A DNA stretch of 64,000 bases from Fidelibacterota bacterium (GCA_014381725.1 JACNLC010000050.1:36030-100029); one strand, 5' to 3'. Positions 1-8,900 are shown, counted from the first letter of the stretch. Translations and numbers: made by a program. The notes: a model not told the origin generated them from the sequence alone.

Positions 1-2
1 GA

Positions 3-317
3 ACTGTCCTAAAATTTTCACCAAAAGTTGCACCAACTACGGTGGCTGTTTTCCCATTGATGAATAAAGGAGGGCAACCGGAAAAAGCACAAACAATTGT
101 TGACGAGTTGCGAAAAGAATTTAGCGCATTTTATGATGCTGGTGGTTCAATCGGTCGAAGATATCGCAGGCAAGATGAAGCAGGAACACCATTTGGAATT
201 ACAGTTGACCACGACACTATGGATGATGATACCGTTACTCTCCGCGATAGAGATACAATGCAACAAGTCCGCGTTGGGATTGATAAAGTTAGAGATGCCG
301 TGAGAGATAGAATGTAA
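3..317 (+). CDS. glyS: Glycyl-tRNA synthetase, C-terminal part (5' end outside window)
   Basis: This is the C-terminal anticodon-binding domain of the single-chain (homodimeric) glycine-tRNA ligase, which charges tRNA-Gly in the cytoplasm. The reading frame is open from base 3, upstream of the start given in the ORF track, so the gene is cut by the window edge and has no start here. The segment [19 protein letters not shown] followed by [15 protein letters not shown] is the strongly conserved end of this family. The protein stops shortly after this block, as usual for the family. The next gene is on the opposite strand and converges on it. Confidence 0.93.
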   Translation, partial: TVLKFSPKVAPTTVAVFPLMNKGGQPEKAQTIVDELRKEFSAFYDAGGSIGRRYRRQDEAGTPFGITVDHDTMDDDTVTLRDRDTMQQVRVGIDKVRDAVRDRM

Positions 318-376
318 GTTAGTTTCTCGCCAAATTTCATTGTTTTATTACTGACATTTATATAAAATCACTATTT

Positions 377-1927
377 TCAGAAACTATTGAAAGTTTTATT
401 ACCAGCAACTACAGTCATTAATACTTCTGTTTTCAAAATTTCATTTTCTGGACAAGTTAGAATATTGTTGGATAAAATCGTAAAATCAGCGTCATATCCA
501 AGTTTAATTTGTCCTCTTCGATGTTCAGCAAATTCTCCATAAGATGCCCAAGTAGTTAACATTTTGAGAGCATTGCTTCGCGAGATACATTCCTCCGGAT
601 GCCAACCATTTTCTGGGAAACCATTAGAAGTTTTTCGAGTAACCGCTGCGTAAAACTCGAAAATCGGGTTCCCTTCTTCAATCGGGCAATCAGACCCACC
701 CGGTATTTGGCACCCAATATCAATTAAAGTTTTCAGTCGTGATATTTGATGCGTGCGATGCGTGCCAATTCGCTTATCTAACCAATTCATATCAGAAATA
801 AAGTGCGATGGTTGTATCGATGGTAAAACGCCTAATTTTGCAAATCGACAGATATCATCGTCTGCAATCATTTCAGAATGTTCAATTCTCCACCTATGAT
901 TTTTGGTATTGTTCAGTGTGCTTTCATAGATATTCAAAGTTTCACGAACAGCTCTATCTCCAATGGCGTGAGTGTTTAGCTGAAATCCTGCATCTCTACA
1001 TTTTTTGGCTAAATTCTCAAATTCTTGTTTTTCGTATAATAACAAACCTCTATTATCTTGATCATCAGAATACGGCTCCAATAAAGCGGCTCCGCGACTT
1101 CCAAGTGCTCCATCTCCCAATGTTTTTACAGAACGAATCGTGTAATAATCAGATTCAAAAAAACCTTGCTGAAAATATTCATTTAGTAAATCAGTATATT
1201 TGTCTCCAAGCATTCCGTAACAACGAATCGGAAACTCAGGATTATTGGATATTTTTTTCATTGCTATAACCGTTTTAGCACATTGCCAAGCATCGTGAAC
1301 ACCAGTTATCCCTCGATTTGGCATTTCGTTAACTGCAGACAACAGCCATCGCTCTATGTCATTTAGTGATGGTTTGGGTAAAATATCAGTTATGATATCC
1401 ATTGCATTATCAATGAGGATGCAATTATTTACAACCCGACCACCATCGGGAATAATTGAAGAATTTAGTCCAGAAATTTCTTGTGCTTTGTAATTAATCC
1501 ACGCTGAATGTCCATCAACACGAGTTAAATACACCGGATGATTTGGAGTGCAATCATCTAAAATTTGAGCTGAGGGAAATCCCGGATTATCCCACTTTGA
1601 TTGGTCCCAGCCGAATCCGAAAATCCATTTATTCTCTGGTAATTTTCGTGTTTGCTCTATAACTTTTTCTGCGATTTGTTGTGGAGATGTAAAACCACGA
1701 AGATTGAGATATTCTAATTGTTTACCAATGCCTGATAAATGTAAATGTGCATCGACAAATCCAGGGAGGAGTGTAGCACCATCAAGATTGATATTTTTTG
1801 CATTGGCTTGAGTGTTGTCAATAGAAATAATTTTCCCATCACAAATAGTAACCGATTTAGCGAATGGATAATCAACATTCAAAGTGATAACATTACCGTT
1901 AATAAAATTTATTGTATCGTGAACCAT
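377..1927 (-). CDS. YtcJ-like metal-dependent amidohydrolase
   Basis: The product is a predicted cytoplasmic amidohydrolase of the YtcJ/imidazolonepropionase-like group, about 516 residues. The N-terminal small beta-domain (NGNVITL...GKIISID) leads into the metal-binding motif DAHLHLSG of the TIM barrel. The mid-region has HAIGDRA and RIEHSEM, and a late GGSDCPIEEGNP carries the metal-binding aspartate. The substrate cannot be told from sequence; family members hydrolyse formamides and other cyclic or linear amides. I prefer the ATG at 1927 (MVHDTINF) over the longer ORF start because homologues begin at this beta-strand. There is no clear ribosome-binding site at either start. It is monocistronic and converges with glyS. 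Confidence 0.85.
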   Translation of the reverse strand: MVHDTINFINGNVITLNVDYPFAKSVTICDGKIISIDNTQANAKNINLDGATLLPGFVDAHLHLSGIGKQLEYLNLRGFTSPQQIAEKVIEQTRKLPENKWIFGFGWDQSKWDNPGFPSAQILDDCTPNHPVYLTRVDGHSAWINYKAQEISGLNSSIIPDGGRVVNNCILIDNAMDIITDILPKPSLNDIERWLLSAVNEMPNRGITGVHDAWQCAKTVIAMKKISNNPEFPIRCYGMLGDKYTDLLNEYFQQGFFESDYYTIRSVKTLGDGALGSRGAALLEPYSDDQDNRGLLLYEKQEFENLAKKCRDAGFQLNTHAIGDRAVRETLNIYESTLNNTKNHRWRIEHSEMIADDDICRFAKLGVLPSIQPSHFISDMNWLDKRIGTHRTHQISRLKTLIDIGCQIPGGSDCPIEEGNPIFEFYAAVTRKTSNGFPENGWHPEECISRSNALKMLTTWASYGEFAEHRRGQIKLGYDADFTILSNNILTCPENEILKTEVLMTVVAGNKTFNSF

Positions 1928-2041
1928 TACGAAATTTAGAGAACACTTTATAAACAAACCACGAATTAACACAAAAATATTGTAAAACTAGAATCTTTGC
2001 TATTTAGCGAAGAGAAATTTATGCGCTGTTTAAAATATTTT

Positions 2042-2584
2042 TTAGTTTCTTATTTGCCATAATATAAAATCAATTTTCTTTATATCAGAAATTCCAGATT
2101 CTGGATATTCATTCTCAAAGATTTCTAGCATTTGAATTCCTTCTGAGGATATTGTCATATTCTTATACCAGCAAAAAATTCGATTATATAATTTTACTGT
2201 GTCTTCGATTCTTGTTTTACTATATTGAGCAGGTTTTTTTAGTTTTAAATTTTCTAGTACGAATACATCCCAGATTGGCATTGATGTATTAATTGTTGCT
2301 AATAGTTTACTTGAAAATGAAGCTTCAATTCTACCAAGCTTTTCATTTAGAGTTATTAATATTTCATTAAATTCTAAAGGTTTTGTTTTGCATTCTTCCA
2401 ATAATGAATAATATGTCTGATAGAAATCTTTTGGTCGCTGTCTAATGCGATAAAACCCATTGAATTTGCGTTGAAATTCTATGTCTTGAGAAACATCAAC
2501 TTCATAGAAGTTATCCATAATAGTCTTGTATTTCTTTAGCCCTGGTTCAATTTTATGAATTGCTTTTTTTGTGCTTTCTATCAT
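2042..2584 (-). CDS. Hypothetical protein of about 180 aa, possibly helix-hairpin-helix fold
   Basis: I do not recognise a named family with certainty. The ORF is intact, and the ATG at 2584 is supported by an AGGAG box about six bases upstream. The longer frame in the ORF track lacks a better start. The segment SSKLLATINTSMPIWDVFVLENL resembles the 'S-K-L-L ... P-I-W/Y-D' block found in some HhH-type DNA glycosylase-like proteins of defence islands. That is a pattern resemblance, not an assignment. It is the first gene of the accessory island between the amidohydrolase and the large surface protein, and lies downstream of the nuclease-like gene at 2769-3740 on the same strand. Confidence 0.6.
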   Translation of the reverse strand: MIESTKKAIHKIEPGLKKYKTIMDNFYEVDVSQDIEFQRKFNGFYRIRQRPKDFYQTYYSLLEECKTKPLEFNEILITLNEKLGRIEASFSSKLLATINTSMPIWDVFVLENLKLKKPAQYSKTRIEDTVKLYNRIFCWYKNMTISSEGIQMLEIFENEYPESGISDIKKIDFILWQIRN

Positions 2585-2768
2585 CTTCGTCTCCTCTTGT
2601 TTTGTCTTTAAATTATTAATGGCATATAACGGTTGGAATATGGCTTTGTGGCGGTTTTTGAAACACAAATCTTTCAATTTACACCGATTTTAATTTATTG
2701 TTAAATCGCTCATATTTAGCACTTCACCAGCCATAAACTATATACATTGTAGTGGTTAGTATTTTTTC

Positions 2769-3740
2769 TTAAAACACATTGTCTAAATTATCTGCATTCA
2801 ATATTTTTTCTTTTGAAGAGTATCTTGGACTCTGAGGTGCTTTACCCTTTCCTTTTCCAAGAGGAACTTTTTTGATTTTTTCAGCAGGTTCTGTAAAATG
2901 TAAAATATATTTATGTGTATTTTCCCATTGTTCAACTGATTTAATCTCTGCAAGGTGTGTTATTGCAGAAATCGGAGCAACTTGATAAGCAGCAATGTAC
3001 TTAATTTTAGGAATCATAAATGAATTTAATCTGATAGCATACCAACAATTTTCATTAATAAAAGTATCTTTAAAACCATCTTCTCTTGCCGGGATTACAA
3101 TTGTATCAATATCAGAAAAATCAATTTTTTCTATATCTTCACTAATTTCATTAAGGAAAGGTTCAAATTTATAGAGTATTTTCCCATTCTGATTTTTAAA
3201 TTGTTTTAAGGTTATTACTTCTACTGGAAATTTAAATCTACTTATAAGGACAGTTTCTAATTCTTCTCCAAGTTCATCAATAATCAAAAGGGCATTAAAA
3301 GAATCTTTTTTATGTATGATTGATTCCAACAAATAATCAACATTTTCAAAACCGTTCTTATATGCAAACCTTTCACATTTATTCCATTCTTCCTGTCTTT
3401 TATGAAGCATCTCCTTTATGATATTCTTGACTTTAACTTTTGAAGTCTCAAATGACAATGAAAACTCTAAGATTTGAACAGCAATATGCTTTAAATGTTG
3501 ATGACTTGCAAGGTCATTTTCAACAACAAATATTTTCGGGTCTTGATTATTTGTTAAATCTATTAAATATCCATCTGGTAAATTATTTGTTCTCCCCTTT
3601 TTCCCAATCTTCTTTTTGTCATCGAGGTAAATTCGTGTTGAACCAAATAAAGTTCCTTTTACTACATTAACTGCATCTTCAAGTTCTGATTCCTTTTCAT
3701 AAGGAATTTCTAAAAATTTATCATCGTTATTCCATAGCAT
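2769..3740 (-). CDS. Hypothetical protein with PD-(D/E)XK nuclease-like N-terminal half
   Basis: This 323-aa soluble protein has no certain family assignment. Residues about 50-85 contain LPDGYLIDL followed, after a short turn, by FVVENDLASHQ. This D ... (E/V)xN spacing is similar to NucS/DUF91-type and other PD-(D/E)XK nuclease-like proteins, where the first Asp and the later acidic residue bind metal. The next part (EFSLSFETSKVKVKNIIKE) is helical. The C-terminal end is basic (KKVPLGKGKGKAPQSPR). No signal peptide or membrane segment is seen. It sits immediately downstream of cassette copy A in an island with a methyltransferase stub and RhuM, which fits a defence or mobile-element role, but this is inference. 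Confidence 0.6.
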   Translation of the reverse strand: MLWNNDDKFLEIPYEKESELEDAVNVVKGTLFGSTRIYLDDKKKIGKKGRTNNLPDGYLIDLTNNQDPKIFVVENDLASHQHLKHIAVQILEFSLSFETSKVKVKNIIKEMLHKRQEEWNKCERFAYKNGFENVDYLLESIIHKKDSFNALLIIDELGEELETVLISRFKFPVEVITLKQFKNQNGKILYKFEPFLNEISEDIEKIDFSDIDTIVIPAREDGFKDTFINENCWYAIRLNSFMIPKIKYIAAYQVAPISAITHLAEIKSVEQWENTHKYILHFTEPAEKIKKVPLGKGKGKAPQSPRYSSKEKILNADNLDNVF

Positions 3741-3743
3741 AAT

Positions 3744-3965
3744 TTATCTCGTTTTAATATTTGCCACAACAGACATATAGCATTTATTTTTTCTTATGTA
3801 TATATTGTCATACCCCGCCTTGTAGTTACTTATGAGTTTGTTGTTTAATTTGTAAAACTCATCAAAGTTGCTTTGTTTAAGTTTAATACTATTATTTTTG
3901 TGATTCCAAATGTTTTTTAAAGTTTGCTCGTCAAATTTACACACATGGTACCCACTTTCGTGCAA
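3744..3965 (-). other. Small ORF inside cassette copy A (doubtful gene)
   Basis: A 73-codon frame starting with TTG. The frame is in fact open back to about base 4031, next to the CRISPR repeat. About 64 codons are shared with the ORF in copy B (5469-5711); both then run out of the duplicated region into unrelated C-termini right after the shared KNKCYM. Between the copies I count about seven replacement and four silent changes, so the protein sequence is not obviously protected. Either the conserved DNA is non-coding (for example a CRISPR leader or control region), or this is the truncated start of a once longer gene. No function is proposed. Confidence 0.3.
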
Positions 3966-4070
3966 ATTAAAACCAAAGAGTATAAAATAATTGTTATCTA
4001 TAATCGTAACTGTCCTCAGACAAGCATTTTAAAAGTCTAAGACCGATATAAAATTTCTACTGTTGTAGAT
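3773..4070. repeat. Duplicated cassette, copy A (ends at a Cas12a-type repeat)
   Basis: This ~298-bp AT-rich stretch is directly repeated at 5519-5817. By hand alignment the copies differ at about 19 positions plus one single-base gap (about 93% identity). Homology begins at ACATATAGCATTT and stops precisely at the last base of the 36-nt CRISPR repeat; the flanks on both sides are unrelated between the copies. A conserved TATAAT sits about 30 bases before the repeat (3999-4004) and could be a -10 element for plus-strand transcription into the repeat, though no good -35 is visible. The sharp boundary at the repeat end is what a shared leader plus first repeat would look like. Confidence 0.9.
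4035..4070 (+). CRISPR. Solo type V-A (Cas12a) direct repeat, copy A
   Basis: A single 36-nt unit begins GTCTAAGA and ends AATTTCTACTGTTGTAGAT. The last 19 nt are identical, as I recall it, to the processed repeat of Francisella novicida Cas12a crRNA, including the TCTAC/GTAGA pseudoknot stem with a TGTT loop. The 5' GTCTAAGA and the 36-nt total length also match type V-A repeats. No second clear repeat follows. At 29 nt downstream there is only a weak, AT-rich resemblance (TACAAAATTATTCTA) that could be a decayed terminal repeat. No cas gene is present in the window. The repeat points towards the 3' end of the RhuM gene. Confidence 0.85.
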
Positions 4071-4149
4071 AATCTCCTTTTTATTTTGCAAATCCAAAAC
4101 TTTTATCCCTTACAAAATTATTCTATTCATACTTTTCGTTAACAATTAA

Positions 4150-5187
4150 TCATTTATCCTTAAAAATTCTTTTAATTTCTTTATCAAAATCGCTTTCAAA
4201 AAGTTTGTCTTGTACTATGCGGTATTTTTCAAACTCGCTTTCGGCCTTGTCTTTGGCTATTTCTGCTGATATACTTCCTGCACTTTTAAGCACAGCTCTA
4301 TCATCATATTCTAAAAACAAATCAAGTCGTTTTGCCCAATCTTGCATTGTCATTGGAATGTTACGTTTTGCTCGTACTTCTGCTAAATCCAAATAAGCAT
4401 TTACAATTCGTCCTAATTCTTCCAGTTCATCTTTTGAAAGATAATTTTTAGCAATAGAAACATCTGTTTTTAGGATTTTCCCTTCAGGGCTATTTTTCCA
4501 AGATGATAAACCCATTTTATCTTTCGTACTATCGGCTCTTTTGTATATTAATTCAGCGGCTGTATGTTTGTGTACACCATAATGCAGTTTATTTTGCACT
4601 TTTGCAAAAAACTCACGAGTAGTATGGGCATCTTTGTTATAATCAAAGCTGGTAGCATAAATATCTGTTACTTTTTGATAAAACTTACGCTCACTTAATC
4701 TTATCTCTCTTATTTCAGCGAGTAGCTCTTCAAAATAATTTTCGTTCAGGTAAGTACCATTTTCCAAGCGTTTTTTATCCAGTACAAAACCTTTTATTGC
4801 AAACTCTCGCAACACTTTTGTAGCCCATTGCCTGAATTGTGTGGCTCGAATAGAATTAACTCTGTACCCAACCGAAATGATAGCATCAAGATTATAAAAT
4901 GCTACAGTTCGTTTTACATTTCTGTTACCTTCTTTTTGAACTATTGGGAATTTCCCAATAGTTGATATTTCATCTAACTCGTTATTTTTGTAAATATTTT
5001 TTAGATGTTCGTTTATAGTGCTAATATCAACTTCAAAAAGTTCTGCAATAAGTTTTTGAGTTAGCCAAATAGTTTCATCTTCATAACGAGCTTCAATGCT
5101 ATTTTCACCCTCCTGAGAAGTAAATATCAAAAATTCGGCTGTGCTATTGCGGATTAACTGCTGATCTTTTTTTGATTTATCTGGCAT
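4150..5187 (-). CDS. RhuM family protein
   Basis: The protein is about 345 aa and belongs to the RhuM (virulence protein RhuM) family. Diagnostic blocks are the N-terminal EARYEDETIWLTQKLIAELFEVD (residues about 30-50), INEHLKNIYKNNEL, the AFYNLDAIISVGYRVNS segment, RATQFRQWATKVLREF, and the later HTTREFFAKVQNKLHYGVHKHTAAELIYKRAD. The biochemical role of RhuM is not established, but such genes commonly sit in restriction-modification operons. The ATG at 5187 is chosen because an AGAGGAA box precedes it and because it abuts the stop of the methyltransferase stub (5189), indicating co-transcription. The longer ORF start would overlap that gene more deeply. Confidence 0.85.
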   Translation of the reverse strand: MPDKSKKDQQLIRNSTAEFLIFTSQEGENSIEARYEDETIWLTQKLIAELFEVDISTINEHLKNIYKNNELDEISTIGKFPIVQKEGNRNVKRTVAFYNLDAIISVGYRVNSIRATQFRQWATKVLREFAIKGFVLDKKRLENGTYLNENYFEELLAEIREIRLSERKFYQKVTDIYATSFDYNKDAHTTREFFAKVQNKLHYGVHKHTAAELIYKRADSTKDKMGLSSWKNSPEGKILKTDVSIAKNYLSKDELEELGRIVNAYLDLAEVRAKRNIPMTMQDWAKRLDLFLEYDDRAVLKSAGSISAEIAKDKAESEFEKYRIVQDKLFESDFDKEIKRIFKDK

Positions 5188-5188
5188 A

Positions 5189-5407
5189 TTATTTCCTCTT
5201 TTTTCGGGTTTTCTTTTCTTTGGCAAACAAAGCACCTTGTTCTTTTTCTTCTGCCATCATTTTTTCGTAGAATTTAAACAAATACTCCAATCGCTCTTCA
5301 TCGCTATTAAATTGTGTGCTTCGATAACATTTTTCAATGATTATATCGTTTTGGCGATGTGCTTCACGCAGACCTTCAGGCATTTTAAGGTCGGATTTAT
5401 TTGACTT
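5189..5407 (-). pseudogene. C-terminal fragment of an MmeI-like DNA methyltransferase
   Basis: Only about 70 codons remain. The first in-frame ATG is at 5383, but the frame is open back to about 5407. The residues MPEGLREAHRQND, then FNSDEERLEYLFKFYEKMMAEE, match the extreme C-terminus of large class I SAM-dependent DNA methyltransferases of MmeI-type restriction-modification enzymes. There it reads roughly 'LR-AH-xxD ... F-xSDAERVxxLFELYxKL'. The catalytic domains, normally many hundreds of residues upstream, are missing. The stop codon abuts the RhuM start, so the original operon was methyltransferase-RhuM. Cassette copy B lies only about 110 bp upstream of the break, so its arrival or a recombination event there may have deleted the rest. 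Confidence 0.7.
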
Positions 5408-5468
5408 TCAATATTCATAATGTATTATTTAGCTCATAAAAAGACTCTTTTTAGCTCAAATGAATCAA

Positions 5469-5711
5469 TTATTGAGCGACATTCTCTACGCTAATGAGCT
5501 GTAATATCTGTATATACAACATATAGCATTTATTTTTTCTTATGTATAAATTGTCATACCCCGTCTTGTAGTTACTTATGAGTTTTTTGTTCAACTTGTA
5601 AAACTCATCAAAGTTGCTTTGTTTAAGTTTAACACTATTATTTTTGTGATTCCAAATGTTTTTTAAGGTTTGCCAGTCAAATTTACACACATGGCATCCA
5701 CTTTCGTGCAA
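5469..5711 (-). other. Small ORF inside cassette copy B (doubtful gene)
   Basis: This is the counterpart of the frame at 3744-3965: 80 codons, TTG start, with the first ~64 residues alike (for example IWNHKNNSVKLKQSNFDEF) and a different tail beyond the duplicated DNA. Substitutions include Glu to Trp, Tyr to Cys, Ala to Thr and Asn to Lys, which argues against strong protein constraint. No domain, signal peptide or membrane segment is visible. I list it so a reader can test it, but a non-coding explanation is at least as likely. Confidence 0.3.
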
Positions 5712-5817
5712 ATTAAAACAAAAGAGTATAAAATAATTATTATCTATAATCGTAACTGTCCACAGGAAAGCATTTTTAAAAGTCTAAGACTGAAATGAAA
5801 TTTCTACTGTTGTAGAT
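5519..5817. repeat. Duplicated cassette, copy B (ends at a Cas12a-type repeat)
   Basis: This is the direct repeat of 3773-4070. The conserved TATAAT is at 5745-5750, and homology again stops at the final T of the repeat. What follows is the promoter region of the 1,680-aa surface protein gene. The two cassettes bracket the RhuM gene and the methyltransferase stub in direct orientation. That arrangement allows deletion or duplication of the intervening DNA by homologous recombination. Confidence 0.9.
5782..5817 (+). CRISPR. Solo type V-A (Cas12a) direct repeat, copy B
   Basis: A 36-nt unit with the same GTCTAAGA start and the identical 19-nt AATTTCTACTGTTGTAGAT end as copy A; only three internal bases differ. 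The region where a spacer would lie begins with two perfect tandem copies of TGTAACAGTT, which look more like an operator than a spacer. No second repeat is found downstream before the surface-protein gene. The repeat is oriented towards that gene, about 108 bases before its start codon. Confidence 0.85.
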
Positions 5818-5837
5818 TGTAACAGTTTGTAACAGTT
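5818..5837 (+). promoter_or_regulatory. Phased GTAAC direct repeats (possible response-regulator box)
   Basis: TGTAACAGTTTGTAACAGTT is a 10-bp tandem repeat giving GTAAC-N5-GTAAC, one helical turn apart, about 90 bp upstream of the surface-protein start. The same spacing occurs at 47077-47091 upstream of a small secreted protein. The form resembles the CpxR-type box (GTAAA-N5-GTAAA) used by OmpR-family regulators; that link is inference. Confidence 0.4.
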
Positions 5838-5924
5838 CCCGTATTTCGTTGGATTTTACAAGATTGTTAGTTAACTTCGAAGTTGTATCTATGTATATAA
5901 ATTAAGCTTTAAAAGGAGAATGTT

Positions 5925-8900
5925 ATGTTATTCATAAAATCATCACTAAACCGCTTAGTAACTATTGTTTCTATTATTTTTATGATGTCTTTTGCTTCTA
6001 CGCAAGATTGGATAGAGCTTTCAATAGATGTCAATCCTGATAATCCCACAATAAACGACGAAGTTACAATTACAATTAGCGGATTGACTCCGTCTAATTT
6101 AGTCGAAGCAAATTCAACTTTTGCTATAGATGGTAATCATATATTCATTTTGACTAATGTTTACATCGGGAATTATGATATTGTTGAAGAGTTTGAAGTC
6201 AGTAATGAAATTGGGAATCTGTCATTAGGAGAATTTCAAATTATGGTTACTGCAGATTATTATCAATATGACCCTAACGGAAACGCTGAACCAATATTCA
6301 CAATTACAGGGGAAGAGCATTTTCAAGTTATTGACCCTGAGCCACTAACAGGGGTTTTTGGCAATGTGTGGGCGACAAATGATTGGGGAATTGAAATGCC
6401 AGTTCCTGGCGCTACTATTGAAGCGTTGTTGGAAAATAGTGAAACTGACCCCGTATTCTTTACAACAACAAACGAAAACGGTTACTACGAATTGCAACTC
6501 GAACCGGGGTTTTATACGGTTACTTGCTCTAAAGAAGGATTAATTCCTCAATCTGAAGGCATTGAAATTGGTAATGCTCCAGCTCAGTTAGATTTTATGC
6601 TTGAGCATTCTTACAACACTCATTGGATTTCTGGAACAGTTTTTGGGTTGGGAGAAAATGATCCTGATAATCCAAATGAGCCATTTCCTCTTCCTGGAGC
6701 ATTAGTAGAATTATTGGGATTACTAAATGGTGAATGGGCATATATTTGGGAAACGGAAACAAATGAAATTGGATATTACGAAGTTCCAATAATGGAATTT
6801 CCTGCGATTTATGATGGGTTGGCACTTAGATCTTCTACAGAAGGATATTATCCTCAGTTACAAGAAATTATACATGATGATACTGAGTTTCCAGTTATTA
6901 TGGATTTTTACCTCGAACCAATTAGTGATTTTGAAGCATATCTGTTAGGACATGTTTATTCAGCATCAGACGATGCAAGTAATATGTTTCCAATTGGCGA
7001 AGCACATGTAGAAATATTTGATAATAATTCATCGGATCTTTACGCTGATACTTTCACAGATGAAACAGGATATTATGAATTTGGTGAAATTGCTAGTTCG
7101 GCAACTTGGATTAGAGTTAGTGCAATTGGTTATGTAACTCAAGAAATGGAAATACCTCAAATTGATTGCAATACAGGACGATGTTGGCCAATTACGATGG
7201 ATTTTTATCTTGAGCAAAATGAAGAAACCATTGTTTTCTTGCACGGTTTGGTTGGGACTTATAGTGAAAACGGTGAGATGATTCCAATTGAGGGTGCTTA
7301 TATCGCTGTGCCGGAAGAAGCGGGGAATTATTTTCATACAACGACCGATACCGATGGTTTTTACGAAATGGAATTCCCGTGGATGTGGAACGGTCCAATC
7401 ACAATTATTTGCGAAGCAGATGGATATTATACTCAATCTGTAACAGTTTTCCCTGAAGATAATTCTCTCGAAATCGAACAGAATTTTATTTTAGAACCGT
7501 ATCAAGAACCGGGGGAGGGTGTTTTAGCAGGATTCGTAACAGCACAAATTTCTCCAATGGGGCCGGAATTCCCAGTAGTTGGTGCAATAATGGGTGCAAC
7601 CCCAACCTGGGGACCTGAGCCGTGGCTTGAAACATCAACTGATGAAAATGGTTACTACGAGATAGAACTTTGGGCAAACCAAGCCCCTTGGCATGTATTT
7701 TGCACAACAGAATATGGCAGCCAAGAAGAGTTTGCTGTAATTCAGCCAAATGAAGTTACGGAATTGAATTTTCACTTCAATGCGTGGGAACAGGAATTTC
7801 CACCACCGTTCGATTTAACTGCAACATTAATGGACGATGAAGCGGCTGTTTATCTTCATTGGCAATATGAATATGATTTCCCAGGCAGTGAATTGATGCA
7901 CTTTAATGTTTATGCAAATTTAGGTGAAGATTCTGACATCCCTTGGCTATTTATAGGCACTGCAGAAGAAACAAATTTTGTACATTATCTAATGACACCA
8001 GGAGAAAATATAACCGGTGAAATTTGCTATAAAGTTACAGCTGTTGAACTTGACACTAATCTAGAAACAGAACCAAGCAACATCGCTTGTGTAACTCTAG
8101 ATCCACCTGAAAATAGTGTTTTATATGGACATGTAACCGGTGGCTCTTGTTGGGAGTGTGATGATTGGCACGATTTGGCTGGTGCAACTATAACAGTATT
8201 TGCTGAAAATAGTGATATTGTTTTTGGTGTAGCAACAGACGAAGAAGGAAATTATGAACTTGAATTGCCTGCTGGTTACTATGTTGTAACAGCAGAACAT
8301 CCTGAGTTTCCATCACAGACTCATACAATTCACATTGAACCAAATACAGAAAACGAACTTAATTTCATTCTGTTGTTAGAGAATGGATTTAGTCAGCTGT
8401 TCGGAAATGTAATTTGGCAAACTCCTAACGGTAATCAACCCATAGCTGATGCACATATCATTGCGTATCCCGATAGCGTTAACTCTGGATTTGAAGCATT
8501 TAGTAACGAAAATGGACATTATGCTATGGAAGTAACTGCAAATACTCATTATTTTGTGGTTTGCTCTTTTTCTACTGCTGAAATGGAATGGTCCCAAACT
8601 CAAGAGATTTTTGTGGGATATGAGCCATCCGAGCTTAACTTTATCTTTGGTGAAGAGCCACCAATGGAAGCAAGTATATTCGGATTTGTTGGAATTGCCG
8701 CACCAAACGGAGATGTAGAGCCTGTATCTGGAGCTCAAATAATCGCAACTTGTTCAGAAAGTGGTGAAATATACGAAGCAACTACAGATGAAAACGGCCA
8801 TTATGAAATGCTCGTTTTCCCGAATAGTTTATATGTTGTTTCGTGTCAATTAGAAGGAGTTACTCAATCTCAAGAAGTTTTCGTTCATGAAGCACCAGTG

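Noticed and set aside
808-1269. 153-aa plus-strand ORF
   Set aside because: Antisense shadow of the amidohydrolase gene; no domain and unusual composition.
4071-4136. Possible spacer plus degenerate second repeat after solo repeat A
   Set aside because: The segment at 4100-4136 shares only a few AT-rich words (TACAAAATT, TTCTA) with the repeat. This can occur by chance in this base composition, so I do not call an array.
5818-5846. Spacer after solo repeat B
   Set aside because: It is made of two tandem TGTAACAGTT copies, found also at 47075-47096, so a regulatory site explains it better than a phage-derived spacer.
5873-5884. 12-bp palindrome AACTTCGAAGTT before the surface-protein gene
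   Set aside because: Could be an operator, but no second copy is seen in the window and chance cannot be excluded.
7029-7436. 135-aa minus-strand ORF within the surface-protein gene
   Set aside because: Mirror of the repeat-coding frame; the plus strand has clear domain structure.
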